A stretch of 8,039 nt of DNA from Nitrospirota bacterium (GCA_027415455.1 DAIBSV010000038.1:5516-13554), one strand, 5' to 3'. Positions 1-6,857 are shown, counted from the first letter of the stretch. Translations and numbers: made by a program. Notes: generated from the letters alone by a model not told the origin.

Positions 1-1011
1 CCCCAGCCCCTTCAGACGGTCCAGGTCCTGCCGGTCCGGCTCCGGACGCTCCACCACAAGGTGACGATCCCGGCCGGGATCGAGTCCTTCCGCAAGGCCG
101 TCCTGTATGCCCATGTCCCCGGCTATCTCAAGATCCTGAACGTCGACAAGGGGGATTACGTGCACCAGGGCCAGGTGCTGGCCTACATCCAGGATCCGGA
201 GCTCTACCAGACCTATCAGCGGTCGATCGCCCGCGTCCGCATCGCCGACCTCACCTACCACCGGATCAAGAGGGTCTGGCTCGACCACCCGGCCCTCATT
301 TCGAAGGAGCGGGTCCAGCAGAAGCTGGCCGTCTACCTGAAGGCGGTCGCCGAAATGCGCCACGAGGAGGCGCTGATCTCCTACAAGACCATCGCCGCCC
401 CCTTCGACGGCATGATCACCCACCGCTATGTGGATCCCGGAAAGCTGATTTCCGAGGGGACCAACGCCACCGCGACCGCCCAGCCGATCGTGACGCTCGA
501 GAAGGTCGACACCCTGCGGGCCTACGTCTGGGTCCCGGCCGACGTGGCCCCCCAGATCCGCCGCGGGCAGAAGGTCGAGGTCCATTTCGCGGGCCTCCCC
601 CATCAGACCTTCTGGGGCCGGGTCACCCGCTACGACTTCGCGGAAAACCAGAGGACGCGCACGATGCGGACCGAGGTCGACATGGAGAATCCGGGATTCG
701 TCATCCATCCCGGCATGTACGGAAAGTTCACCTTTTACCTCCAGCGCTACCCCGACGCGATCCTGATCCCGGGAATGGCCGTCATGGCCCGTCGGGACAA
801 GCCCTATTCAGTCATGATCGTCAAAGGCGGGAAGGCCCTTGAGGTCCCGGTGACGCTGGGGATCGACAACGCCAAGTGGGTCCAGGTCCTCTCGGGCCTG
901 TCTGCAGGCGACCAGCTGGTCATGGCCGGCAAGTGGCATGTCCATTCGGGGGAAAAGGTCCGGGCCGTGCCGTACAAGCCGGTGCCGTTCCGGCCGGCCC
1001 GGCAGCTGTAA
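1..1011 (+). CDS. Periplasmic adaptor (membrane-fusion) subunit of a tripartite efflux pump, 5' truncated by window edge
   Basis: The frame is open from base 1, so the GTG at 61 is an internal Val and the true start lies upstream; 336 residues are visible. Numbered within the fragment, the architecture is that of HlyD/RND adaptors. A first lipoyl half sits at about 31-63 (AHVPGYL, then GDYVHQGQVLAYI). An alpha-hairpin coiled coil spans about 67-130, followed by the returning lipoyl half (IAAPFDGMITHRYVDPG, about 131-147). A beta-barrel region covers about 170-245 and includes RTRTMRTEVDMEN and HPGMYGKF, typical of RND-type adaptors. A membrane-proximal domain lies at about 256-320. Such proteins bridge an inner-membrane pump to a TolC channel in the periplasm. 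The TolC-family gene follows 57 nt downstream, fitting an exporter operon whose pump gene is probably upstream. Substrate cannot be told from this fragment. Family call secure; RND rather than ABC partner is inference from the barrel motif. Confidence 0.92.
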   Translation, partial: PQPLQTVQVLPVRLRTLHHKVTIPAGIESFRKAVLYAHVPGYLKILNVDKGDYVHQGQVLAYIQDPELYQTYQRSIARVRIADLTYHRIKRVWLDHPALISKERVQQKLAVYLKAVAEMRHEEALISYKTIAAPFDGMITHRYVDPGKLISEGTNATATAQPIVTLEKVDTLRAYVWVPADVAPQIRRGQKVEVHFAGLPHQTFWGRVTRYDFAENQRTRTMRTEVDMENPGFVIHPGMYGKFTFYLQRYPDAILIPGMAVMARRDKPYSVMIVKGGKALEVPVTLGIDNAKWVQVLSGLSAGDQLVMAGKWHVHSGEKVRAVPYKPVPFRPARQL

Positions 1012-1022
1012 TACGGTTTCGC

Positions 1023-1046
1023 GCCCGGGTGTCTTGAGATCCGGGC
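1023..1046 (+). other. Intergenic hairpin between adaptor and channel genes
   Basis: GCCCGG (1023-1028) pairs with CCGGGC (1041-1046). Two more pairs (G-U, then T-A) can extend the stem and leave an 8-nt loop. No T-run follows, so it is not a canonical intrinsic terminator. It could be an mRNA processing or stability element that sets the adaptor:channel ratio, or chance in GC-rich DNA. Confidence 0.25.
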
Positions 1047-1050
1047 CCCA

Positions 1051-1067
1051 AAGGAAGGACAGGAGGG
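1051..1067 (+). promoter_or_regulatory. Purine-rich ribosome-binding region for the TolC-family gene
   Basis: Two Shine-Dalgarno-like stretches occur, AAGGAAGG (1051-1058) and AGGAGGG (1061-1067). The stronger one is only 1-2 nt from the ATG at 1069 but about 10 nt from an in-frame GTG at 1078. AAGGAAGG is 10 nt from the ATG. Initiation could therefore be at 1069 or 1078; the protein differs by three residues. Confidence 0.55.
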
Positions 1068-1068
1068 T

Positions 1069-2592
1069 ATGCTCTTTGTGAATAAACACACCCATGCAGG
1101 AAAAAATTCGGGGCTGTCCGGCAGGAGCTTCTCCGAATTTCGGGTGAAGCGAAAGTGGCTCTGTCTCTTTGTTCTTTTGGGGCCGCTCCTGGGTCTTCCC
1201 CCCTTGGCCTATTCGGAAAACAGTACCGTGATCTCCTCTTCGGAGGTTCCCCCCGGGACCCTTTCCGTAGACGAGGCGGTCCATTTTGGCCTGACCCACC
1301 ATCCGAAGCTCTTCTGGTTTTCCCATGCCGTCAAGAAACAGGGGGCGAAGGTCAAGGTGTCGAAGTCCCACTTCTTCCCCCATGTCGGGGCCGGAGCCCT
1401 CTATGGAATTGCCAACCCCGGACTGGGCAACGAGTTCGTCAACAATCTGAACTTCGTGACTCCGGTCTTTCCAATGGATTACGCCAAGATGGGTCCCCTT
1501 GCGTCCCCCAACGAATCCATGGGGCTCGCGACGATCGGGGTCAATCAGCTTTTGCTCGACTTCGGAAAATTCGAACACCGGGTCAAGCAGAGGCTCGCGG
1601 GTAAGCGTGCCTCCGAATTCTGGCTCTACAGCCAGGAGGCCTGGGTGATCCTTCAGGTGAAGGAGGCCTACTATCATGTCCTTCTCGACCGGAAGCTGAT
1701 CGAGGTCTACCAGAAAAATCTCGAACAGAGAAAACTCGTGAAGAATCTGACCAAGGCCCTCTACCAGTCGGACTATCGCTCCCAGCTCGACTACGACCTG
1801 GCCCAGGTCGACTACGAAAAGGCCCGGGCCTTACTTGAGTCCGAGAAGGACGACCTCGTGGCGCAGATCTCCCATTTAAACGACGCCATGGGGCTGGGTC
1901 AGGCCGGACGCTCCGACTACACTCTCACCGGCCGCCTGGGTCATGTGTCGGAGGTTTTGCCGGGAACCGACGACGCCATCACCCGGGGCCTGACCTACCG
2001 CCCCGAGATCAATGCCTTCAGAAATCTCTTCAAGCAGGACAAGGAACGGACACGCTATGAGCGGGCGCAGCATTATCCCCTGATCTCGGCCTTCGGCAGC
2101 TACGGTTTCATGGGAAATCTGGTGACCAACAACAGCTATTCTCCCGGATTGTGGTCCGGCGGGGGAACGATCACCATTCCCATTTACACGGGGGGAATGA
2201 TCCGCGGTCTGACGGAACGGGCCCACGAGAAGGCGCGTGAACGCCAATACGGGATATCCGACTGGTCCCATAATATCCGCTATCAGGTCGTCCGGGCCCG
2301 GGCCCGGACCCAATCGGACCTGGCGGATATCCGGGCCTACACCGAGGCGGTGAAGGAGGCGAAGCTGGCGCTGGTCCTGGCCAACAAGCGCTATTCCGCC
2401 AACCTCATCTCCATCGTCGACCTCACACTTGCCGAGGTCTATCTCCTCAACACCGAAGCGGCTCTGGCCACCTACCAGTACCGCTACCAGGTCGACCGGG
2501 CCACGCTCAGGTTCGCCGAAGGAGTCGACTACCTGAACTATCTTCCCGACGTCCGGAAGAAGGTCGCAGGTCGTGATCCCGTGAAGGAATGA
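1069..2592 (+). CDS. TolC-family outer-membrane efflux channel
   Basis: The product is a 507-residue outer-membrane factor, the exit duct of a tripartite exporter. Two outer-membrane-efflux (OEP) repeats are visible: about 65-275 (opening with LSVDEAVHFGLTHHPKL and containing the long helix EAYYHVLLDRKLIEVYQKNL) and about 305-487 (GLTYRPEINAF, ITIPIYTGGMIRG, VDLTLAEVYLLNTEAALATY). IPIYTGG followed by a long helix is the family hallmark. A signal peptide begins at KRKW (27-30), runs through a hydrophobic stretch and ends near AYS-EN (about residue 49), leaving about 25 extra residues before it. A start at GTG 1144 (residue 26) would give a standard signal peptide but lacks a well-spaced ribosome site; ATG 1069 or GTG 1078 is better placed. 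It probably works with the adaptor encoded just upstream. Channel identity is secure; the exact start is not. Confidence 0.93.
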   Translation: MLFVNKHTHAGKNSGLSGRSFSEFRVKRKWLCLFVLLGPLLGLPPLAYSENSTVISSSEVPPGTLSVDEAVHFGLTHHPKLFWFSHAVKKQGAKVKVSKSHFFPHVGAGALYGIANPGLGNEFVNNLNFVTPVFPMDYAKMGPLASPNESMGLATIGVNQLLLDFGKFEHRVKQRLAGKRASEFWLYSQEAWVILQVKEAYYHVLLDRKLIEVYQKNLEQRKLVKNLTKALYQSDYRSQLDYDLAQVDYEKARALLESEKDDLVAQISHLNDAMGLGQAGRSDYTLTGRLGHVSEVLPGTDDAITRGLTYRPEINAFRNLFKQDKERTRYERAQHYPLISAFGSYGFMGNLVTNNSYSPGLWSGGGTITIPIYTGGMIRGLTERAHEKARERQYGISDWSHNIRYQVVRARARTQSDLADIRAYTEAVKEAKLALVLANKRYSANLISIVDLTLAEVYLLNTEAALATYQYRYQVDRATLRFAEGVDYLNYLPDVRKKVAGRDPVKE

Positions 2593-2595
2593 CGG

Positions 2596-2632
2596 GTTGA
2601 CCGGATTTTGCCCCTCTTGCTATTGTTGACCG
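2596..2632 (+). repeat. Pair of GTTGACCG direct repeats around the trxB promoter
   Basis: GTTGACCG occurs at 2596-2603 and again at 2625-2632, 29 bp start to start. The first copy contains the candidate -35 and the second begins inside the -10 and covers the expected start site. This placement would suit an operator, but two 8-bp copies are weak evidence. Confidence 0.35.
2597..2626 (+). promoter_or_regulatory. Candidate sigma70-type promoter for trxB and the two genes after it
   Basis: TTGACC (2597-2602, five of six matches to the -35 consensus) is followed after 18 bp by TATTGT (2621-2626, four of six matches to the -10). The -10 is preceded by TGC (2618-2620), an extended -10 signature. 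Transcription would begin near 2633, leaving a leader of about 58 nt before the GTG start of trxB. It lies in the 98-nt gap between the channel gene and trxB, which suggests trxB starts a new transcription unit. No good terminator for the channel gene is visible in the gap. Confidence 0.5.
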
Positions 2633-2675
2633 AAGGCGCAGGTTGGAAGAGGGCCTGGGGAGAGTTTATCGTGAA

Positions 2676-2683
2676 GGGGGAGG
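2676..2683 (+). promoter_or_regulatory. Ribosome-binding site that fixes the trxB start
   Basis: GGGGGAGG (2676-2683) ends 7 nt before the GTG at 2691, an ideal spacing. A longer in-frame reading from TTG 2643 would add 16 residues not expected before the FAD fold and has no such site. This supports GTG 2691 as the start. Confidence 0.75.
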
Positions 2684-2690
2684 ATTGCGC

Positions 2691-3629
2691 GTGGAGAAGG
2701 TGATCATACTGGGAACGGGACCGGCGGGACTGACGGCCGCCCTTTACACGGCGCGGGCCTTTCTGTCGCCGCTGGTCCTGGAGGGACCCCAGGCGGGGGG
2801 GCAGCTTACGATCACGACCGAGGTCGAGAACTTTCCGGGATTCCCGGACGGGATCACCGGGCCCGAGCTGATCGAGCGGATGCGGGCCCAGGTTCTCCGG
2901 TTCGGGGCCAGAATCGAGCAGGCGGTAATCGACCGCGTCGAGCGGCGCGACGGCGGGGGCTTCCGGGTGACGACCGACGAGGGAAAGATCTACGAGAGCT
3001 GGACCGTGATTGTCGCGACCGGAGCCTCGGCCAAGTTCCTGGGGCTTCCCTCGGAGAAAGCCCTGATGGGGGCCGGCGTCTCCGCCTGCGCCACCTGCGA
3101 CGGATTCTTTTTTCGGGACAAGGAGGTCGTCGTGGTGGGGGGCGGGGACACGGCGCTGGAGGAGGCCCTTTTCCTGACCCGATTTGCCACGACCGTGACC
3201 GTCATTCATCGCCGGGACACCCTGCGCGCCTCCAAGATCATGCAGGAGAAGGCCTTCGAAAATCCGAAGATCTCCTTTCTCTGGAACAAGGATATCCTCG
3301 AGGTCCTCGATGTTTCGAAGCAGCAGGTGACCGGGGTCCGGATCCGGGACACGAAGACCGGGGAGGAGTCGATCCACCCCTGCAGCGGCTTCTTCGTGGC
3401 CATCGGCCACAGCCCCAATACCGGATTTCTTCACGGTCTGGCCGAGACGGACTCCGTGGGGTATCTGAAGACGGTCTCCGGCGCAAAGACCAGCGTCCCG
3501 GGTCTCTTCGCGGCGGGAGACGTCTCCGATCCCGTCTATCGCCAGGCGATTTCTGCGGCGGGATCCGGATGCATGGCGGCGATCGATGCCGAACGCTATC
3601 TCGAGTCCTCCGGGGTGGAAAAGAGGTAG
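2691..3629 (+). CDS. trxB: Thioredoxin reductase (NADPH, FAD flavoprotein)
   Basis: The product is a 312-residue low-molecular-weight thioredoxin reductase, which passes electrons from NADPH through FAD to thioredoxin in the cytoplasm. From GTG 2691, the FAD Rossmann motif is GTGPAG at 8-13, the redox-active CATC motif is Cys133/Cys136, the NADPH-binding GGGDTA is at 150-155, and HRRD, which contacts the NADPH phosphate, is at 173-176. The C-terminal FAD motif GLFAAGD starts near 271 and is followed by the YRQAISAAGSGCMAA segment typical of the family. Length and cysteine positions nearly match E. coli TrxB, so the enzyme looks complete. The next gene starts 6 nt after its stop, so the two are almost certainly co-transcribed. 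A ferredoxin-dependent or other TrxB-like flavoenzyme is less likely because HRRD favours NADPH. Confidence 0.96.
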   Translation: MEKVIILGTGPAGLTAALYTARAFLSPLVLEGPQAGGQLTITTEVENFPGFPDGITGPELIERMRAQVLRFGARIEQAVIDRVERRDGGGFRVTTDEGKIYESWTVIVATGASAKFLGLPSEKALMGAGVSACATCDGFFFRDKEVVVVGGGDTALEEALFLTRFATTVTVIHRRDTLRASKIMQEKAFENPKISFLWNKDILEVLDVSKQQVTGVRIRDTKTGEESIHPCSGFFVAIGHSPNTGFLHGLAETDSVGYLKTVSGAKTSVPGLFAAGDVSDPVYRQAISAAGSGCMAAIDAERYLESSGVEKR

Positions 3630-3635
3630 CGTCCC

Positions 3636-4118
3636 TTGAATCTTCTCAAAATTTTCGCGCTGGGGCTCTTTATGGGGCTTGTCTACCTGGGGGGGGACCT
3701 CATCGCGAACAATGCCGCCTTCATCAACACGCCGGGGCCGCTGGCGCGTCTCCATGTCTATTTCACCCTTAACCGGGCCTGGACGACGGGCGGGTATCCT
3801 CTTCCGGAGGTCCATTCCCGCGTGTTCTACGGGGATACGGCCAAACTGGATGCGAACATCCGGTCAGCCATCGGGCATTTTCCCGGATGGAGGATCGAAA
3901 GGAAGGACGGAAGCCATCTTCTGATCCGGGTGGCCCCCTCCTTCTGGCATCATGGTTCCCGGATCGAGGTGACGCTTTCACCTGTCAGGGGAGGTCTCCG
4001 GTTGGACATGGTGGCGACTTCCCTCTCGACGTTTCCCGATCTGGGGGCCGACCGGAACGACATCCTGAACCTGTTTCACGAAATCGGAGACGAAAATGCC
4101 ATTCATCCCCCGGTCTGA
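3636..4118 (+). CDS. Small membrane-anchored protein, DUF1499-like
   Basis: The product is 160 residues from a TTG start, supported by AAGAGG (3621-3626) 9 nt upstream; ATG 3672 (residue 13) is an alternative but would cut into the hydrophobic N-terminus. Residues 3-19 (LLKIFALGLFMGLVYLG) form a membrane anchor or uncleaved signal, with the rest probably periplasmic. The remainder resembles DUF1499 in layout: a helix after FYGDTAKLDANIRSAI (65-79), a strand pair around WRIERKDGSHLLIRV (85-99) and a closing segment FPDLGADRNDILNLF (133-147) that recalls the family's conserved DLGxNxxRI region. The family's biochemical function is unknown to me. The gene sits 6 nt after trxB and overlaps the next gene by 23 nt, implying co-expression and perhaps translational coupling. 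That it is a gene is well supported; the family call is by eye only. Confidence 0.75.
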   Translation: MNLLKIFALGLFMGLVYLGGDLIANNAAFINTPGPLARLHVYFTLNRAWTTGGYPLPEVHSRVFYGDTAKLDANIRSAIGHFPGWRIERKDGSHLLIRVAPSFWHHGSRIEVTLSPVRGGLRLDMVATSLSTFPDLGADRNDILNLFHEIGDENAIHPPV

Positions 4119-5337
4119 CCGGAAATCATTGCTGACGGCCCTTCTTTTGGGAGGGCTCCTGTACGGATCTCCCGTTCTGGCCGCTCCTTTGCCCGGCTCT
4201 GGAGAGGCCTCTCCAGGACCCGTGACCCAGTATTCCTCCCTGGCCCTTCCGGTCAGCAATTTCGGATTCCGTGGAATCGCCCGTGACAAAGGGGGCGCCC
4301 TCTTTGTCGCCTCCTCCCTCAGAAACGGGATCTATGTCCTGCCGCCCTCCTGCCGGAGCGAGGACTGCGCGACCCTGATCCGGCTCGCCCCATCGCTGGG
4401 AGATCCGGGGGATGTGGTGGCCGACCCGGAGCGGGGCGGCGCCTATGTCCTGCTCCGACTGGGGGACCGGGTGACGTATGTTCCTCCCCGCTGCCTGTCG
4501 GAGTCATGCCTCCGGACCTTTCTTCTTCCGGAACGGCCGTCCTATCCCTTCCGGGCGGTCTACGACGCCGGAAGGCACAGTCTGGCCGTTCTGGACCGTC
4601 TGGCCAACCGGGTGGTCTTCGTGTCCGGAGACTGCTCCGGCCGCCATTGCCTTTCTTTCTTCCGGCTTCCGGCTTCCGGGCCTTCTTCGGGTCTCGCCTA
4701 CGATCCGAAGCGGGGGGATCTCTGGGTGACATTCGGCCATTCGGGATCGATCGTCCGGATTCCGGGCAGCTGCCGCAAAGCCTCCTGCGCTGTCACCTAT
4801 CCCGCCTCCGTGACAGGAGAGGCGCCCTCTGCCCCGGTGGTCTCCTCTTCCGAAGACCGCCTCTATCTTTCTCTCAGGAAGGGCTCGGCCCTGGGGTGGA
4901 TCGATCTCGGAAAGAATCCCTCCTCCCTTCACATCCAGGAGCTCGAGCCGACATCGGGATCCATTTCCCGGCTCGCCGCCCTTCCCTCCGGCGGCGTCTT
5001 CCTCGTCACCGGCGGGGCCCTTCCCCACGCCGGATACTTCCGCCCCTCGAAAGATTGTCCGGAAGGCTGCTTCGACCTTCGTCTCTTTCCTCTTCCAAAC
5101 GGAACTCCGGTCTCCCTGTCGCCGGGGGGGCGGAAGGACCTCTGGATGACAGTCGACGATCGGGATGCCCTGTTCCGGATGAGCCTGGCCTGTGACCGCA
5201 GGGCCAGCACCCTGTCGAAGGCCTGCGTCGGCAAGGTGCCCTTCGAGAAGATCGAAACGCTCTACCATTCCCGGTACCATCAGGAGATCCAGGTCCCCCA
5301 GGAGCCCTCCCCCGACCTCTCCCATCCCTCCGACTGA
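4096..5337 (+). CDS. Secreted beta-propeller-like protein with a cysteine pair in most repeats
   Basis: The product is 413 residues, starting at ATG 4096 with GGAG (4086-4089) 6 nt upstream and inside the end of the preceding gene. A clear signal peptide (RSDRK, hydrophobic 11-28, cleavage near VLA-AP at 29/30) directs it to the periplasm or beyond. The mature part consists of about seven units of roughly 47 residues, each with a strand ending in a pattern like (I/V)YVLPPSC followed by a short loop and a second Cys. Pairs are Cys86/91, 133/138, 180/185, 226/231, 321/325 and 366/377; the fifth unit (around 273-278) has none. The periodicity and motifs such as GIARDKGGALFVAS and GLAYDPKRGDLWVTF resemble NHL, SMP-30 or virginiamycin-B-lyase-like propellers. 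The Pro-rich C-terminal tail (about 396-413) looks disordered. No catalytic residues are recognised; a binding or scaffold role is possible. Fold call is inference from repeats. Confidence 0.85.
   Translation: MPFIPRSDRKSLLTALLLGGLLYGSPVLAAPLPGSGEASPGPVTQYSSLALPVSNFGFRGIARDKGGALFVASSLRNGIYVLPPSCRSEDCATLIRLAPSLGDPGDVVADPERGGAYVLLRLGDRVTYVPPRCLSESCLRTFLLPERPSYPFRAVYDAGRHSLAVLDRLANRVVFVSGDCSGRHCLSFFRLPASGPSSGLAYDPKRGDLWVTFGHSGSIVRIPGSCRKASCAVTYPASVTGEAPSAPVVSSSEDRLYLSLRKGSALGWIDLGKNPSSLHIQELEPTSGSISRLAALPSGGVFLVTGGALPHAGYFRPSKDCPEGCFDLRLFPLPNGTPVSLSPGGRKDLWMTVDDRDALFRMSLACDRRASTLSKACVGKVPFEKIETLYHSRYHQEIQVPQEPSPDLSHPSD
4659..4679 (+). repeat. Three tandem copies of the 7-bp unit CTTCCGG inside the propeller gene
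   Basis: CTTCCGG is repeated perfectly three times, encoding part of FFRLPASG. The unit is not a multiple of three, so gain or loss of one copy would frameshift the gene. Three copies is too few to claim phase variation. Confidence 0.6.
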
Positions 5338-5353
5338 CGGGGCGGGGGCGTCC

Positions 5354-5365
5354 GGAGAATTCTCC
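5354..5365. promoter_or_regulatory. Perfect 12-bp palindrome upstream of gadB
   Basis: GGAGAATTCTCC is a perfect palindrome in the 84-nt gap between the propeller gene and gadB, 56 nt before the gadB start. It could be a dimeric regulator site controlling gadB, but no convincing -35/-10 pair is seen beside it, and chance occurrence is quite possible. Confidence 0.25.
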
Positions 5366-5421
5366 TTGCGATCCGGGACCGGGACAGTGTTTCAGAACCC
5401 CGAACCGAAAGGAGATCCTCC

Positions 5422-6813
5422 ATGCTCTCGAAAAAACGCTCCCTTGCGACACTCTCTCCCGAAGAACGCCTTCTCTCCGTCACCTACGGGAGCCGGGCCT
5501 TCTCCCGGGAGATTCCCCGCTTCGAAATCCCGGAGGAGGGGATGCCGGCCGAGGCGGCTTACCGTCTCATAACGGATGAACTGAATCTTGATGGCAATCC
5601 CGCCCTGAACCTCGCCACCTTCGTCACCACCTGGATGGAGCCCGAGGCCGAAAAGCTGATCGGCGACACCCTCAACAAGAATCTGGTGGACCAGGAGGAA
5701 TATCCCCAGACCGGGGTGATCCAGGAGCGGGCTGTGAACATCCTGGCCCGCCTTTTCAACGCCCCGAGGGGGGAGTCCGGGGTCGGGACGGCGACGGTCG
5801 GCTCCTCGGAGGCGATCATGCTGGCCCTTCTCGCCCACAAGACGGCCTGGAAAAAAGCGCGTCTCTCCCGGAGCCTTCCCGACGACCGGCCGAACATCGT
5901 CGTCTCGAGCGGCGTTCACGTGGTCTGGGAGAAGTTTGCCCGGTATTTCGAGGTCGAGCTTCGAAAGCTTCCGATGGCCGGGGAGCGCTACACCCTCGAT
6001 CCGGAGGCGGTGGCGGAGGCGGTGGACGAGCGGACGGTCTGTGTCGGGGCGATTCTGGGAACGACCTATACGGGCCACCTCGATCCGGTGGCGGAGATCG
6101 ACCGGGTCCTTTCGGAAATCAAGGCGAAAAAGGGATGGGACATCCCCCTTCACGTCGACGGGGCGAGCGGCGGTTTCGTCCTCCCCTTCCTTAAGCCCGA
6201 CCTCGTCTGGGATTTTCGTCTCCCCCACGTCCGCTCCATCAACGTCTCCGGCCACAAGTACGGCCTGGTCTATCCCGGGATCGGCTGGCTCCTTTTCAGG
6301 GAAGGAAAGGATCTTCCCGAGGAGCTGGTCTTCCGGGTCAACTACCTGGGAGGCGAGGAGTCGACCTACACCCTGAATTTTTCCCGGGGAAGCTCCATGA
6401 TGCTGGCCCAGTATTACATGCTCCTCCGGTTGGGACGGGAGGGGTACCGGCGGATCCATGCCGTCTCTCTCTCCAACGCCCGCCTCCTTTCCAAGAGGCT
6501 TTCGGAGGACCGCCGTTTCCGGGTGGTCGGCCCGGCGGACCATCTTCCGATCGTGACCTTCTCGGTTGCTCCCGACGCGGGATTTTCCGAGACCGGCCTG
6601 TCGGAGAAGATCCGGGAGCGGGGATGGATCCTTCCCGCCTACACGTTGCCTCCCGATCTCACCCACCGGTCGGTCCTCCGGGTGGTGGTGAAAGAGAACT
6701 TCAGCCGGGACATGGTCGACCTTCTTATTGCGGATATAGACCGGGCGGCGCGCGCCCTCTCCGGATCGGGGACCCCGGGGCGCAAGGCACGTCATCGCCC
6801 GGCAGTCTGCTGA
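5422..6813 (+). CDS. gadB: Glutamate decarboxylase (PLP-dependent)
   Basis: The product is 463 residues, close to the 466 of E. coli GadB. It converts glutamate to GABA and CO2, consuming a proton in the cytoplasm. The ATG follows AAAGGAG (5408-5414) by 7 nt. Recognisable landmarks in order: LNLATFVTTWMEPEAEKL (61-78), NKNLVDQEEYPQ (85-96), the phosphate-binding GSSEA (127-131), HVDGASGGF (244-252, Asp246 contacting the PLP ring nitrogen), SGHKYG (276-281) with the PLP lysine at Lys279, ELVFRVNYLGG (301-311), FSR (320-322) and QYYMLLRLGREGY (330-342). All core catalytic positions look intact. The tail (RKARHRPAVC) differs from the E. coli tail, whose His465 takes part in pH-dependent autoinhibition; His458 here is the nearest candidate. 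No GadC-type glutamate/GABA antiporter is in the window, so an acid-resistance role is likely but unproven. It lies 84 nt after the propeller gene and 44 nt before the next gene. Confidence 0.96.
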   Translation: MLSKKRSLATLSPEERLLSVTYGSRAFSREIPRFEIPEEGMPAEAAYRLITDELNLDGNPALNLATFVTTWMEPEAEKLIGDTLNKNLVDQEEYPQTGVIQERAVNILARLFNAPRGESGVGTATVGSSEAIMLALLAHKTAWKKARLSRSLPDDRPNIVVSSGVHVVWEKFARYFEVELRKLPMAGERYTLDPEAVAEAVDERTVCVGAILGTTYTGHLDPVAEIDRVLSEIKAKKGWDIPLHVDGASGGFVLPFLKPDLVWDFRLPHVRSINVSGHKYGLVYPGIGWLLFREGKDLPEELVFRVNYLGGEESTYTLNFSRGSSMMLAQYYMLLRLGREGYRRIHAVSLSNARLLSKRLSEDRRFRVVGPADHLPIVTFSVAPDAGFSETGLSEKIRERGWILPAYTLPPDLTHRSVLRVVVKENFSRDMVDLLIADIDRAARALSGSGTPGRKARHRPAVC

Positions 6814-6843
6814 ATTTTTGGCGCCGGGCCTTGCCACGATCGT

Positions 6844-6850
6844 AAGGAGA
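6844..6850 (+). promoter_or_regulatory. Ribosome-binding site fixing the TTG start of the frameshifted gene
   Basis: AAGGAGA (6844-6850) is followed by 7 nt and then TTG at 6858. The spacing is ideal, and the reading frame begun there encodes a plausible N-terminus and membrane segment. This shows that the downstream gene begins well before the first in-frame TTG (6956) of the middle frame. Confidence 0.65.
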
Positions 6851-6857
6851 TTCGGAT

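Noticed and set aside
2593..2610. Possible terminator after the TolC-family gene (CGG-GTTGA-CCG followed by GATTTT)
   Set aside because: The stem is only three pairs and the T-run only four; the sequence is better explained as part of the trxB promoter.
2643..2690. TTG 2643 as the trxB start
   Set aside because: It adds 16 residues not expected before the FAD-binding strand, while GTG 2691 has an ideally spaced GGGGGAGG.
2538..3815. Long minus-strand open frame opposite trxB
   Set aside because: It mirrors trxB, whose motifs and codon pattern are unmistakable. The antisense protein is rich in Arg, Gly and Pro, as expected for a GC-rich shadow.
5366..5390. Possible promoter directly before gadB (TTGCGA and CAGTGT)
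   Set aside because: The spacing is only 13 bp and the -10 match is poor.
5392..6837. Long minus-strand open frame opposite gadB
   Set aside because: gadB is fully supported on the + strand by family motifs. The antisense product shows no recognisable domain and is a GC-rich shadow.
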